DNA of 64,000 nucleotides from NCBI GenBank assembly GCA_033675545.1, contig JAWDGP010004062.1, forward strand, positions 97,001-161,000. The letters are read 5' to 3'. The notes under the pieces were generated by a model, which was given only the letters and a program-made list of their open reading frames with translations, did no database searches and had not been told where the DNA came from. Shown here in pieces: positions 1 through 14,300 of this stretch (position 1 is its first letter; every line of letters begins with the position of its first letter). Source of the DNA: Elysia crispata (taxonomy: Eukaryota > Mollusca > Gastropoda > Plakobranchidae). Position numbers and translations under genes: made by a program.

Positions 1-1383
1 ATAGCTAAGACAAGAGGGCTAATTGGATTGCATCCATGGGACTTAGCAAACCGAAGCATCTGATTTAAGTTTAAAAGTAGGTATTATTGCAGATATCCGC
101 CCAACTCACCCTAAGCTTTAAATTTGTATTTTTCTTGATGAATTTGATAAATGATTGATATGCCCAATATGAAGGTTTTATTCGTTGCAAAGAAATACTT
201 TTCAAGATAAAAGCATTTTTGTGTTCCTCTAAAATCTAATTAAACTACAACAAGTTTCGATTTCGTCCCGAAACATTCCATTGTGAAGCCTGACCTGAGC
301 TGGGCCAATATCTGCAATTTTACCTAAAAGTAATTGTTAAGGGTATGATACATGTCATCTACATTAGATTTTTTTTCTACAAGATCTAGATCTAGTCTAA
401 CTAGTTTGTAAACTTGAGATTGGTATTGGCGTGCAATAAAATGATCTTTAGTCTAGACTCTAGATCTAATCTACATCTAAGTTTAGGTATCATCTAAAAG
501 ATTTATGACTCACATTTTCATGATTCAACGGAAAGGATCTAGATCTAGATCCAGATCTCTAGCTAGATTCTAGATCTTCTTATCTACGCTAGATCTAATA
601 TTTATACTATAACAGGTCTTTAGATTTTAGATCTAGTAATTGGAAATTTTATTTAAATAACAATATTTTGACAGTATGGCTAAACCTAGCATCGATATTA
701 TTTAGTCACAGATGGGCTTCTTTTTACCAATGAAGAATACTATTTCTATGCGGAAGTAAACATGCTGCTGACTGTGTCAATCATGACGGATCATTAACGT
801 CTATTCTGTGTTTCACTACAATTTGAACACATCTTGCACATGTTTAAATTTACTTGGTAAAAACTGTATAAGATTTTGTTCTGATATGATGATTTATGAA
901 CAATAATAGAATTACTTACCAAGAAGAAAAAAAACAACGTTACAAGGTTTGAAACCGATCAGTATCACAGATAGTTCTATTACACACTCACACTTGACAC
1001 ACAGAGTGCACTACCCCGACGACAACACTCAACAAGTAACCAAAAACATGGACCGAGAAAAAAAGATGAAACAAAAAAGATGGTCCAAAGAAGAAAAAAG
1101 TTACCGGAGAAAAACCGAAGTCAAATTATAATGGACGGCTTTATTTAGAGAGGACGGAAAAATCATGCAATAGCGGTTCCTATTCCTAGATTATGGATCT
1201 AAATTATTATAATAGGCCTACATGTAGACTAGATTAGTAAAAGGGAAAAAAATCCCAGGGAAATTTTGTTTAGGTAGTCATGACTCGGAAATACCATAAA
1301 AAGCAAATTATAGTAGAGCCTACATCTTTTGCTAACCAAATAAACAAAATTAGCAGCAGTAAAATAGCTAATAGTCGCAACTA
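1..1383. other. AT-rich intergenic DNA
   Basis: No gene is recognisable on either strand. The stretch is AT-rich and repeatedly contains overlapping TCTAGATC/AGATCTAG words (roughly 380-620). The same words recur near 36,360, 48,770 and 48,990, so they look like a dispersed low-complexity feature of this genome. The only open frame (949-1131) is lysine-rich and has no family resemblance. Confidence 0.6.
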
Positions 1384-1388
1384 TGTCT

Positions 1389-2013
<625 letters not shown>

Positions 2014-2183
2014 ATTCTAAGACATTGTCATAATCAAGGTATAAGTGTAAAGTGAAGATGAGGAATGTGTCATCTAAAAGCAGCAGGTGTGTTCTATATA
2101 TGTATTCTACATTCGAACCAAAGGTATCATTGTTTAGTTAGTGCCCTCTAAGTTTCTTGAATTAACCGATACAGAGTGTTGCT

Positions 2184-2289
<106 letters not shown>

Positions 2290-2723
2290 ACAATTTTATC
2301 ATTGGGTGAAAGGCTATTTTAAATCGCTGATAAAGCACAGACAATAGAGTCGTGGTTTAGTAGGTTTGTTTGTTTGTTTGTTTAACTCTATCCGGGAGTA
2401 GAAGAATTTAATGGTGAAGAAGTGACTAGCCTTCTACTCGGTCTGCAAGTTTAAGAAGGACTAAGGCGAGAGGTTCCTAGAGATAGGCAAGGGCTGTAAA
2501 TGGGAAATAATCGTGGGTTCGTTTTGGAATGTGAAGGATATTTAGCTCTAGCTTGTAAATAAATTGGAAATTATATGACTGTACATGCAGATTGGACGGA
2601 CGGATTGGAAAAAAAAGTTTGTTTTTTTTTTTTGTTTTTTTTGGGACGGGGGGGGGGGTGACATAGGAGTTTGAGCAACAAAGCGCATACATGTGTAGGG
2701 GCTGCTTTGGCAGTTGCGAAGAT

Positions 2724-2729
<6 letters not shown>

Positions 2730-2793
<64 letters not shown>
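2730..2793. repeat. (GA)n microsatellite
   Basis: A pure GA tract of about 64 bp. A G10 run and poly-T runs lie 60-100 bp before it. No gene is associated. Confidence 0.98.
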
Positions 2794-2795
<2 letters not shown>

Positions 2796-2837
2796 GTGTT
2801 CAATTAAAAAAACAATTTGAAGATTTGAAGAAAAGAA

Positions 2838-2878
2838 GAATAGTAATAATAATGATGATGATAATGATAATGATGATG

Positions 2879-2942
<64 letters not shown>

Positions 2943-2979
2943 TGATGATGATGATGATGATGATGACGACGATGATGAA

Positions 2980-3062
<83 letters not shown>
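2838..3062. repeat. (AAT)n/(ATG)n compound microsatellite
   Basis: AAT trinucleotide repeats are interrupted by blocks of GAT/ATG repeats (about 2854-2880 and 2940-2980). Open frames across it read as poly-Ile or poly-Met and are not genes. Confidence 0.97.
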
Positions 3063-3337
3063 TCTCCTTTAAAAGCGATTTCAGTATTTTAAACAGTCTA
3101 TATAAAATTGGTGGTTCTATTAAGTAACTACCTGCCTGATATGTTAAAGGCAAACCTTTTTTTCGCTACAAATACAATACAGTTTTTTTCAGTTAAAATT
3201 GGTGGACAAATCTATTGATGCAATAAAATTCTTTATTTCTTAATTGTAATTTAAAGACGTTTTCACATATAATTACAATCATTTCTTCTATTTTCACACT
3301 CATTCATATTTTTATCTTTGTTTTTTGGCGAAGTATA

Positions 3338-3359
3338 GCAGCAGCAGCAGCAGCAGCAT

Positions 3360-3455
<96 letters not shown>

Positions 3456-3458
3456 CAG

Positions 3459-3502
<44 letters not shown>

Positions 3503-3503
3503 C
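3338..3503. repeat. (AGC)n-(AGT)n-(TTG)n compound microsatellite
   Basis: A short AGC run, then about 95 bp of AGT repeats, then about 45 bp of TTG repeats. The AGT-to-TTG transition matches the one near 1930, so both loci have the same compound architecture. Confidence 0.97.
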
Positions 3504-4189
3504 TTGTTGTTTTTTTTTACATTTCTTTTGTTGTTTGTTTGTTTCTTTTAGATTGTTGGCTTTTTTTCTGAAATAGTACTTCGTAACATAAAATACTTCA
3601 CCGAATCAAACCCAAAGGTAGATAGCCAGTTAGAGGACCATCTCTGTGGTCTGAACCGAATTTATTTTGCGAGTTTTTGTGTGTCGTCAGCCAATGACTA
3701 ATAACACAGCATAATTATTTGTCCCTGATACCTCGATACGCCTACCTAAAAAATTGTAGACCTAATTTTCAACTTTTTGAAACTTTTCTATAGAAGAATC
3801 CATGTAACGAGCGTGAGAATATCAAAACTTTGTGAACATTTCATGCAAGTCGACATCGTAATATGAAGAGGTCCGCAGCAAAGTTCCAGGCCTCCACGAA
3901 AATTTTGGACCCTAATCAAAAGACACCATCTGTACGTTATGGACACAGCCATGAAGTTGTCACGTTTTATAAAGTCGTCACCGCGGAGGAATAAGCCAGG
4001 CACACAGAAGAAAGGATGGAGAGATGTCATTCAAAAGTAAACAGGTGGATGCGAGTTTCACTGGCTTTCAAAGAGCCAATGAGAGGCGAAGCGAAGGCCT
4101 TCAAAGAGAGGATAAGTTATCGCCATCAGTTACAACCGGTAGTGTCAAAAATTAATGATCAGTTCTGTTTCAGGATCAGCGGTGCTGGG
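3504..4189. other. Intergenic DNA, no gene seen
   Basis: No supportable gene. Around 3970-4030 one plus frame reads GTQKKGWRDVIQK followed by a stop. This faintly resembles the basic tail of some non-LTR reverse transcriptases, but it is too short and degenerate to call. Immediately downstream the 102-bp repeat array begins with a partial unit. Confidence 0.4.
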
Positions 4190-6528
4190 TGTGCGATACT
4201 TAAAGCACAATAAGGCGGTACACGTTTCTGCATTCGGTATTTAGCAGCATAAAGATTGTTATTAGATGTGCGATGCCATTTTGTAGAATCATACTTAAAG
4301 CACAATTGGGTACACGGCGGTACACGTTTCTGCATTCGGTATTTAGCAGCATAAAGATTGTTATTAGATGTGCGATGCCATTTTGTAGAATCATACTTAA
4401 AGCACAATTGGGTACACGGCGGTACACGTTTCTGCATTCGGTATTTAGCAGCATAAAGATTGTTTTTAGATGTGCGATGCCATTTTGTAGAATCATACTC
4501 AAAGCACAATTGGATTAACGGCGGTACACGTTTCTGCATTCGGTATTTAGCAGCATAAAGATTGTTATTAGATGTGCGATGCCATTTTGTAGAATCATAC
4601 TTAAAGCACAATTGGGTACACGGCGGTACACGTTTCTGCATTCGGTATTTAGCAGCATAAAGATTGTTTTTAGATGTGCGATGCCATTTTGTAGAATCAT
4701 ACTCAAAGCACAATTGGATTAACGGCGGTACACGTTTCTGCATTCGGTATTTAGCAGCATAAAGATTGTTATTAGATGTGCGATGCCATTTTGTAGAATC
4801 ATACTTAAAGCACAGTTGGGTACACGGCGGTACACGTTTCTGCATTCGATATTTAGCAGCATAAAGATTGTTATTAGATGTGCGATGCCATTAATACTTA
4901 AAGCATGATTGGGTACACGGCGGTACACGTTTCTGCATTCGGTATTTAGCGGCATAAAGATTGTTATTAGATGTGCGATGCCATTTTGTAGAATCATACT
5001 TAAAGCACAATTGGGTACACGGCGGTACACGTTTCTGCATTCGGTATTTAGCAGCATAAAGATTGTTATTAGATGTGCGATGCCATTTTGTAGAATCATA
5101 CTTAAAGCACAATTGGGTACACGGCGGTACACGTTTCTGCATTCGGTATTTAGCAGCATAAAGATTGTTATTAGATGTGCGATGCCATTTTGTAGAATCA
5201 TACTTAAAGCACAATTGGGTACACGGCGGTACACGTTTCTGCATTCGGTATTTAGCAGCATAAAGATTGTTTTTAGATGTGCGATGCCATTTTGTAGAAT
5301 CATACTTAAAGCACAATTGGGTTAACGGCGGTACACGTTTCTGCATTCGGTATTTAGCAGCATAAAGATTGTTATTAGATGTGCGATGCCATTTTGTAGA
5401 ATCATACTCAAAGCACAGTTGGGTACACGGCGGTACACGTTTCTGCATTCGATATTTAGCAGCATAAAGATTGTTATTAGATGTGCGATGCCATTTATAC
5501 TAAAAGCAGGATTGGGAACACGGCGGAACACGTTTCTGCATTCGGTATTTAGCGGCATAAAGATTGTTATTAGATGTGCGATGCCATTTTGTAGAATCAT
5601 ACTTAAAGCACAATTGGGTACACGGCGGTACACGTTTCTGCATTCGGTATTTAGCAGCATAAAGATTGTTATTAGATGTGCGATGCCATTTTGTAGAATC
5701 ATACTTAAAGCATGATTGGGTACACGGCGGTACAAACGTTTCTGCATTCGGTATTAAGCATCATAAAGATTGTTATTAGATGTGTAATGCCATTTTGTAG
5801 AATCATACTTAAAGCATAATTGGGTACACGGCGGTACACGTTTCTGCATTCGGTATTTAGCAGCATAAAGATTGTTATTAGATGTGCGATGCCATTTTGT
5901 AGAATCATACTTAAAGCATGATTGGGTACACGGCGGTACACACGTTTCTACATTCAGTATTTAGCAGCATAAAGATTGTTATTAGATGTGTAATGCCATT
6001 TTGTAGAATCATACTTAAAGCATAATTGGGTACACGCCGGTACACGTTTCTGCATTCGGTATTTAGCAGCATAAAGATTGTTATTAGATGTGCGATGCCA
6101 TTTTGTAGAATCATACTTAAAGCATGATTGGGTACACGGCGGTACACGTTTCTGCATTCGGTATTTAGCAGCATAAAGATTTTTATAAGTTGTGTAATGC
6201 CATTTTGTAGAATCATACTTAAAGCATGATTGGGTACACGGCGGTACAAACGTTTCTGCATTCGGTATTAAGCATCATAAAGATTGTTATTAGATGTGTA
6301 ATGCCATTTTGTAGAATCATACTTAAAGCATGATTGGGTACATGGCGGTACACGTTTCTGCATTCGGTATTTAGCAGCATAAAGATTGTTATTAGATGTG
6401 TAATGCCATTTTGTAGAATCATACTTAAAGCATAATTGGGTACACGCCGGTACACACGTTTCTGCATTCAGTATTTAGCAACATAAAGATTGTTATTAGA
6501 TGTGTAATGCCATTTTGTAGAATCATAT
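4190..6528. repeat. 102-bp minisatellite array (about 23 copies)
   Basis: Direct tandem repeats spaced 102 bp, marked by the word TGCATTCGGTATTTAGCAGC at about 4229, 4331, 4433 and onward to about 6463. Units are highly similar and carry shared variants: GTGCGATG or GTGTAATG, a CATTCGAT variant, and two shortened units of about 92-94 bp (4841 and 5445). The variants recur with longer periods of about 604 and 514 bp, showing higher-order amplification. Because 102 is a multiple of three, several frames on both strands stay open for hundreds of codons. That simultaneous openness argues the array is not coding. The first unit is partial. Confidence 0.95.
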
Positions 6529-6797
6529 TACTACTCTGTTGACTGAAAAAAAAAATATTTTTTTTAATTAAAATTCTGAAGATCAGCTCCATTATTTGCT
6601 ATGTCGATTTTCCTTTTATTCTTTTTATTGCTAAATACACCACCCATTTTTTTTAACCATGCATCAGTTTCCCTTTTTTATATATAAATTGAGTATCTTA
6701 GGTACTGCAATGTAATACTGTGTCCTTCCAGTTCATGGCACGTTAATAAAGAGTCGAGTCTAAGGAGCACAATATTAGAGAGTTGACATTAGAGAAT
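6529..6797. other. Spacer between the two minisatellite arrays
   Basis: AT-rich unique-looking sequence with poly-A/T runs separates the 102-bp and 78-bp arrays. Nothing else was seen. Confidence 0.5.
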
Positions 6798-8779
6798 TTT
6801 ACAGCATATATCAGAACAGGCGCTTTTTCATGTACTGATCACTGTTCTTGTAAGTCCTGCGGTCATGTTTATGTCTTTACGGCATGTATCAGAAGAGGCG
6901 CTTTGTCGTGTACTGATCACTGTTCTTGTAAGGTCTGCGATCATGTTTATGTCTTTACAGCATATATCAGAACAGGCGCTTTGTCATGTACTGATCACTG
7001 TTCTTGTAAGGTCTGCGATCATGTTTATGTCTTTACAGCATAATTATATCAGAACAGGCGCTTTGTCATGTACTAATGAATGTTCTTGTAAGGTCTGCGA
7101 TCATGTTTATGTCTTTACAGCATATATCAGAACAGGCGCTTTGTCATGTACTGATCAATGTTCTTGTAAGGTCTGCGATCATGTTTATGTCTTTACAGCT
7201 TATATCAGAACAGGCGCTTTGTCATGTACTGATCAATGTTCTTGTAAGGTCTGCGATCATGTTTATGTCTTTACAGCATATATCAGAACAGGCCCTTTTG
7301 ACAAATACTGATCACTGTTCTTGTAAGGTCTGCGATCATGTTTATGTCTTTACAGCATAATTATATCCGAACAGGCGCTTTGTTATGTATTGATCACTGT
7401 TCTTGTAAGGTCTGCGATCATGTTTATGTCTTTACAGCATAATTATATCAGAACAGGCGCTTTGTCATGTACTAATGAATGTTCTTGTAAGGTCTGCGAT
7501 CATGTTTATGTCTTTACAGCTTATATCAGAACAGGCGCTTTGTCATGTACTGATCAATGTTCTTGTAAAGTCTGCGATCATGTTTATGTCTTTACAGCTT
7601 ATATCAGAACAGGCCCTTTTGACAAATACTGATCACTGTTCTTGTAAGGTCTGCGATCATGTTTATGTCTTTACAGCTTATATCAGAACAGGCGCTTTGT
7701 CATGTACTGATCACTGTTCTTGTAAAGTCTGCGATCATGTTTATGTCTTTACAGCATATATCAGAACAGGCCCTTTTGACAAATACTGATCACTGTTCTT
7801 GTAAGGTCTGCGATCATGTTTATGTCTTTACAGCTTATATCAGAACAGGCGCTTTGTCATGTACTGATCACTGTTTTTGTAAGGTCTGCGATCATGTTTA
7901 TGTCTTTACAGCATATATCAGACTAGGCCCTTTTGACAAATACTGATCACTGTTCTTGTAAGGTCTGCGATCATGTTTATGTCTTTACAGCATAATTATA
8001 TCCGAACAGGCGCTTTGTCATGTATTGATCACTGTTCTTGTAAGGTCTGCGATCATGTTTATGTCTTTACAGCATAATTATATCAGAACAGGCGCTTTGT
8101 CATGTACTAATGAATGTTCTTGTAAGGTCTGCGATCATGTTTATGTCTTTACAGCTTATATCAGAACAGGCGCTTTGTCATGTACTGATCACTGTTCTTA
8201 TAAGGTCTGCGATCATGTTTATGTCTTTACAGCATATATCAGAACAGGCGCTTTTGACAAATACTGATCACTCTTCTTTTAAGGTCTGCGATGATGTTTA
8301 TGTCTTTACAGCATAATATCAGAACAGGCGCTTTGTCATGTACTGATCACTGCTCTTGTAAGGTCTGCGATCATGTTTATGTCTTTACAGCATATATCAG
8401 AACAGGCGCTTTGTCATGTACTGATCACTGTTCTTGTAAGGTCTGCGATCATGTTTATGTCTTTACAGCATATATCAGACTAGGTCCTTTTGACAAATAC
8501 TGATCACTGTTCTTGTAAGGTCTGCGATCATGTTTATGTCTTTACAGCATAATTATATCAGAACAGGCGCTTTGTCATGTATTGATCACTGTTCTTGTAA
8601 GGTCTGCGATCATGTTTATGTCTTTACAGCATATATCAGAACAGGCGCTTTTTCATGTACTGATCACTGTTCTTGTAAGTCCTGCGGTCATGTTTATGTC
8701 TTTACGGCATGTATCAGAAGAGGCGCTTTGTCGTGTACTGATCACTGTTCTTGTAAGGTCTGCGATCATGTTTATGTCT
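6798..8779. repeat. 78-bp minisatellite array (about 25 copies) with identical ends
   Basis: Direct repeats with a basic period of 78 bp, core CAGAACAGGCGCTTTGTCAT followed by TTCTTGTAAGGTCTGCGATC. Variant units have CATAATTATATC instead of CATATATC, or CCCTTTTGACAAATACTG. The block 6798-6954 is identical base for base to 8623-8779 (offset 1,825 bp). It contains two variants (AAGTCCTGCGGTC and ACGGCATGTATCAGAAG) that occur nowhere else in the array. An internal variant block also recurs at about 636 bp (about 7294 and 7930). Open frames here are repeat artefacts (26-residue period), broken by the CATAAT variants. Confidence 0.95.
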
Positions 8780-10878
8780 AGAATAATGAAATCGCCGCTA
8801 ACGCTCTGAAGATGGGAGACAAATAAAAATACATGTATTCTATGGTCTGGTTGTATTCTTTTCTTCCCTCCCCCTCCCTTTTTCTCACCATTTGTAATTG
8901 ACCTGTCTTTCTCTGCTTTTGATCGCTTTGTGGGTGTGTGTGTGTCTGTGTGTGTGCTGAGGGTGAGTTGTTAAGCTTTAAGTACAAATTGAAGGGCTTG
9001 GGTAACCTAAATGAAAGAATGGACCCATTCTTCGATTACAAGCTGGCTGATACCTACGCTATGGTTTTATCCATCCCTCCCCTTTCCTTCTGAAAAAAAA
9101 AAAAGATTTTTTTTCCCAAAGCGATTGTCATTGACTGGTAACTGTGAAGCTCAAGCCCATCATGATTTACCGAAACTATATTATGAAATGCCACATATGT
9201 AATAAATTGCGGCAATAATTTTTTTTTTTACACAAGGACATGATTGAGAGAGGTTCTACACCAGCCCCAATGGCGAAATTTCACTTTCCTATTGAGAGAG
9301 AGCGAGAGAGAGAGAGAGAGAGGGAGGGAGGGAGAGAGATTTTATGAAAGGAAAGGGTGAAAGAGATAAAGAGACAGGTCATCAGGGATTACAACCCACC
9401 ATCACAGTTGACTCTGAGCCTTAAATAAATTTATACTTGTTAGAGCTTTTAAATTGTTATTTTTCTGGATTCCTGATTTACTTTACTCTTTTCCAAAAGT
9501 TGATAACTTTTAAAGTAGGGATTCATTCTGGGAAAACAAACCACTGATTTGCATTTACCACATAAGAAATAAAAAGGATAAATGTGGACGGTACATTAAA
9601 GCTTGTTTTTTTTTTATATACTGTTTAATGGGAACTTAATAAAAAGAAGAACAATGTTTAGAGCTGCAACTATTTAAAACTAATGCAGAAGATATCCACT
9701 TGTTCAAGTCAGTTTGTAGACCTTTTGAGGGAAAGTTGATAAAGACCAATCAAATTCAAAGCAAAAGTGACTACATGTAAATTCCTTTCAAAATCATTAT
9801 TTCAAACGACTCCAAATGGTAGGCAGACATTGTAACCGCTGTCTCAAAGGGATTGGCCTTTCCATGATGAAGTTTCTTACATTCTCAGGGCAGTGGCAGT
9901 GTGCAGTAGATTCTCTATTTCTCAGTCCGCTAAATTGCTTCTCTGATTGCATTATTACACCACGCTATTCAAATATGTAAGCCTATATTTTTAACAATAA
10001 AAATTAAAAATTGATAAAATTTATTTCATATTTTCTGTTAACTTTCTTACATTAAATTTTTGACTTGCCTCTGAAAATTGTGGCTGTATGACGAGAACTA
10101 ACCCCCAACTCCACCCCCTCTTTCGAAAAAAAAAAACCATAAAAAAACCAGCAGGCTCGTCTTTGCTTGATGGCTCAGAATCAATTGTAACTAATTATTT
10201 AAAAAAATCTATGGAGCCAAATTTCTGAGTAAAAAGGTTAGAAACCTACAATAATGATTTGCAACGATTAGATTTAAATAAAACCAATACAATGCGGCAA
10301 TTTAAACTTTTTAATCTTCCATGGATTTAAAATTTCAATTCATAAATTAAATGAAACATTCTACAATGTATTGAAATCCATAAAAAAAAGTTTTTTGCTT
10401 AAAGAAAAATCTGTAGAGGATATTAGTATAAACTATAATGCTGAAGGCAAAATAATTAAAAAAGAAAATCCTAGAAAATCATGAATATTTTAGAATTAAG
10501 CTTTTCCTCAGCTTGATTAAAAAGAACTGTTTTATGCTTGTGCTGAATGCACACTTGCATAAAAAGTTTTGAAAAACAGAAATAACAAGTTTGTTGGAAT
10601 GTTTAAAAAAAAAAAAAAAAAACAACAAAGAACAAAATGTTAAATACATGACAGTGTATTTTGATTTCACAAAAGTCCTACAGAATTGTTAAAATAATAA
10701 GTACAAATGGCACCAAATCTTATTTTATTTGAGACACATCAGTATAAAACAAAAATTATCACACAGCAACCTATAAGAGGCATATAAATTATCAATTATA
10801 TAATTGGAGCCATGAGTGTGGAAAACTGATGCAAGAACACTGTGCTTTGCTACAGCTTTGTTGAGCAAATTTCTCAAA

Positions 10879-10884
10879 TTTATT
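10879..10884 (-). terminator. Candidate polyadenylation signal of GSAP
   Basis: AATAAA on the minus strand, about 510 bp downstream of the GSAP stop codon. Chance matches are common in DNA this AT-rich, and another lies near 10,723, so this is only a candidate. Confidence 0.3.
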
Positions 10885-11045
10885 CATTCACAAACATGGG
10901 ACAAATCACAGCTAAAAGATCTTAACCTTGTGTTCTGATTAGATACACTTAAAAGAAGCCTTTCTAATAAGCATGCTAGTTTATACAATTGTATTCTTAT
11001 ATAAATGAAGAGCAAGCTTTATGCTACAGCTTTGTAAATATGAAA

Positions 11046-11050
<5 letters not shown>

Positions 11051-11138
<88 letters not shown>

Positions 11139-11159
11139 TACACATACACACACACACAC
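11051..11159. repeat. (GA)n-(CAGA)n-(AC)n compound microsatellite
   Basis: About 60 bp of GA repeats run into about six CAGA units, then AC repeats. It lies 235-340 bp downstream of the GSAP stop codon and may fall within its 3' UTR. Confidence 0.95.
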
Positions 11160-11393
11160 TGACAGGCAATCAAGAGTGAGTGGGTGTCTCCAGATCAAAT
11201 AAATAATTAATTTATAAAACTTTTTTATCTTTACATCTATGATAGTGAGTAAAACACTTTCAATATCAATCAGCATGGCACCATGGCATTATCACTACTT
11301 CTAGTGAAAAAAATTCTTTGTTGCACACTCCCAAAACATGAGATGTATACCTTTGTTTTTAAATTAAAAAGTAACAAAATTCAATTAACAAAT

Positions 11394-14300
11394 TCAAAAG
11401 TTTACGGTGGAGAGATCAAAAGGCGTCTTTGTTTTGGTGTTGTATAAAGCTGCCTGCTCAATAAGATGAGTGTCAAAGTTGATTGTGCGTGTTGATGTAG
11501 TTGCTGGGGGGAAAAAATATTAAAACACCAGGTTAGTGGTTCAGAGATCATATTGGGCTACCTGAAAAGTCTAAAAAAGAGGCTGACTTTTATGTCATGC
11601 AAAGTTAAATGGTAAATTTAATCTAGTGACCAGTGTTTAGAAACGAAAATAGTTTGAACTTTACTCTGCGAGGTACAAAAAGTTGCCAGATTCGCGAAAA
11701 AAAATGTACAAATCAAGCAATTGTAATCTACGGCACTATAAAAATTTTGATTATATGTAAAATATTAAAAATGATAGCAATTTGGTGATGAAAATACAAG
11801 ACAAGTCATCATCACAAGAAAAGTGTGGAATGAAATTTTCTTACTTTTTTTTAAAATTCCTCTGACAAGAGCTTAATTAATGAACAACACAAATTCTTTT
11901 TAGTCAATAGGCAAATTAAAAGTATAATGAAACAATAAATCAGTTAATCAATAAACGCAGGGAAAAAAATGTGATATTTACTGTTCACAATTGTCTCCAG
12001 GTGCTTCATGAGAGTTGCCAGTGGAGGAAATGGGGAGGAATCTGTTGTGCTGGGCAGATTAAAACGTGAGTTGTGAGCATCCACTGGGCGAGCTGTGTGA
12101 AAACAAAGCCATAGCAAAAACATCAGATAATATGGTGTCATTTACAGTTAATATACCAGTTCTTTGTGTGATGCGGTTTGGATTAAATATTTTTCTTTAA
12201 CAAACTTAAAAAAAAAATTTTTTTTCTTATTTTTAAAGAACACCTGTTAAGAATCACGTTGCTTCAAAATATTGCCGTGGCCTCTTACATTTTTCAAAGC
12301 TTTTTACATTGAGTGTTATTACAAGTTTGAACTATTGTCTTTTTAAGCCTAATACAGACTATGGAAAACTTGGGTTGGACTCACATTATTTAAAACATTC
12401 ATCACTGTGACGGTCACAAAAAGAGTTATCTTTTAGTTATGCAAACGAACATTTGAAGGTCAAAGAATAGTTTCTTGGGTTTCAAAATAAAAGTGGGCTA
12501 AAGAATCAAGTTTCATGGATTATTAATATTCAAAAATACTTATCTCATCAGTTAAAAGGAAAAAGAACAAAACTTTTTTGCAGTATTTTATCTGTCTTGT
12601 AAAAAAAGAAAACGGCTCTGCTGCATGATTACCCAACTGTTTTTAGAGTTAACAATCTGATATGTTCATATCGAACTAAACAAATCAAATGATCTTCCAC
12701 TTTCACTTACCCACAAACCAATGAAAAAATCTTATATGATCAAAAAATGACGTTAAAGACTGAAAACTAAATCAAATAAACATATCACATTCGCATTGTT
12801 TTGTTTTTTTTTGTTGTTTTTTTTTTAAGGGGGATAGTAAATGACACAGGCTTGAATGACATGACTTGTCAAATTTCTTTCTTATTCTTTCATGATAAGC
12901 TCATCAAATTTGTATGAATCAACTTTCTATCCCCGCCTTCTGCTTCTTACACACTCACATAGCTGAAATGGAGGAGAGTAAAACAGAAAAAGGGCAAGAG
13001 TTTAAGCCATACTTCAATAAAGATAAAAAACCACACATAAGGAGAAATGAGATGATAAAATGGGAGGGACACAAAATGCTGCTCAAAAATATGTGAGGTT
13101 CCCCCCATGCAATCCTAGCCAACAATATTGAAAAACTTTAGTAGGATTTTTTCTTTCATGTTTATTTTATTCATTCATTCTTTAATGCTAAAATGAATGT
13201 CACAAAATATTGATGAGATTTACTTTCACGTTTCTTCTCATTTCAGCTCTATAAGCCAAACTCTTAACTCTGTCATAGTTTTGAAACAGACTTTCAGACC
13301 TTGCTTCTATTGATCAAAATTTTTATATAAAACAAATATACAGGTAGAAAAAAACATGATAAATTTTCATCACATCACATCAAGGGTAATGAGGGCACAC
13401 TCCTTATTGGGATGTCAATCAAAACAGTAGGATTGAGGGAAAGAAAAATTAATGAAAAATGTATTGGTAAAAATAATACTTCTAAAAAGTTCAATTGATA
13501 TAAGTGCACAAGATAAATCAGGGATAGCACCACAAACCTTGCCCATCACATTCAAGTCTCATGACGTGACCTAAATGGATTACAGCAATCATTGTAACAC
13601 ATGCTAACTCCGCAAAGATTCTAACTCAACAACTGCATGTATATTAATATTAAATAATAACAACAAAGGCATGTGAAAAACTTTAAAAAAGAAAAAAAAC
13701 CTTGGGAACATACAGGAACTTCATAGGAGAAACAAAAATAATACAACTATATCAACACATTCATTTCTATTTGTAAAAAAAATTATTTTAATTTTGTCAA
13801 TATGAAACCCACGAATTCCATGAATATCATATGCTTGTGCTATTTAGTTTTTATATTCCTTTTTTCCATACAAGTTTAGGACAAATTTTCTTTGGTCTTA
13901 AAGTAAAAGGTTGTTGAAGCCAACAAATAAGTAAATGGCTCTAAGGTACTTAAGATTTTAAGTGAACATTGGAAAAGGATATCTAAATTAAAAGATAAAC
14001 CAATATTCCTTAACAAATTATACATATAACTCACTAAAACGCACAAAACTCAAGCAAAGAAATAAGGTTATTGATCTAGAAATATACACTGATGTTATGG
14101 AGGGTAAAAAAAAAAAAGAAGAGAGAATCATGCACGTTATTACCATGCAATTTTTGTGAGAAATCATAAACTGAACCATTAAACTAATTAAGGTTGGTCA
14201 TTGTAAAAATAAATTCAAATTTAAGTATATTTACTTATATAACTTCTCTATGGATGAGGTGCGAGTCGTAATCACATGTACATTGTGAGAAAATCTTCAG

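Larger units (their letters stand above)
8780..11393. other. Intergenic / 3' flank of GSAP
   Basis: AT-rich DNA without a recognisable gene. It contains a short (GA)n tract (about 9295-9342), a TG-rich run (about 8932-8956) and several poly-A/T runs. The part next to 11,394 must include the 3' UTR of the minus-strand GSAP gene, whose extent cannot be set from sequence alone. Confidence 0.5.

Noticed and set aside
3788-4213. Possible LINE reverse-transcriptase tail (GTQKKGWRDVIQK)
   Set aside because: A few residues only, stops on both sides, no other domain nearby.
4159-6467. Open frames of 60-228 codons with a 34-residue repeat across the 102-bp array
   Set aside because: The unit is a multiple of three and several frames on both strands are open together. 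No start, splice or codon signal favours one.
4190-8779. CRISPR-like regular repeats
   Set aside because: The units are contiguous direct repeats without unique spacers, in a eukaryotic genome.
6783-8809. Cysteine-rich open frames with a 26-residue repeat in the 78-bp array
   Set aside because: Same reason: multiple-of-three period, frames broken by variant units, no gene context.
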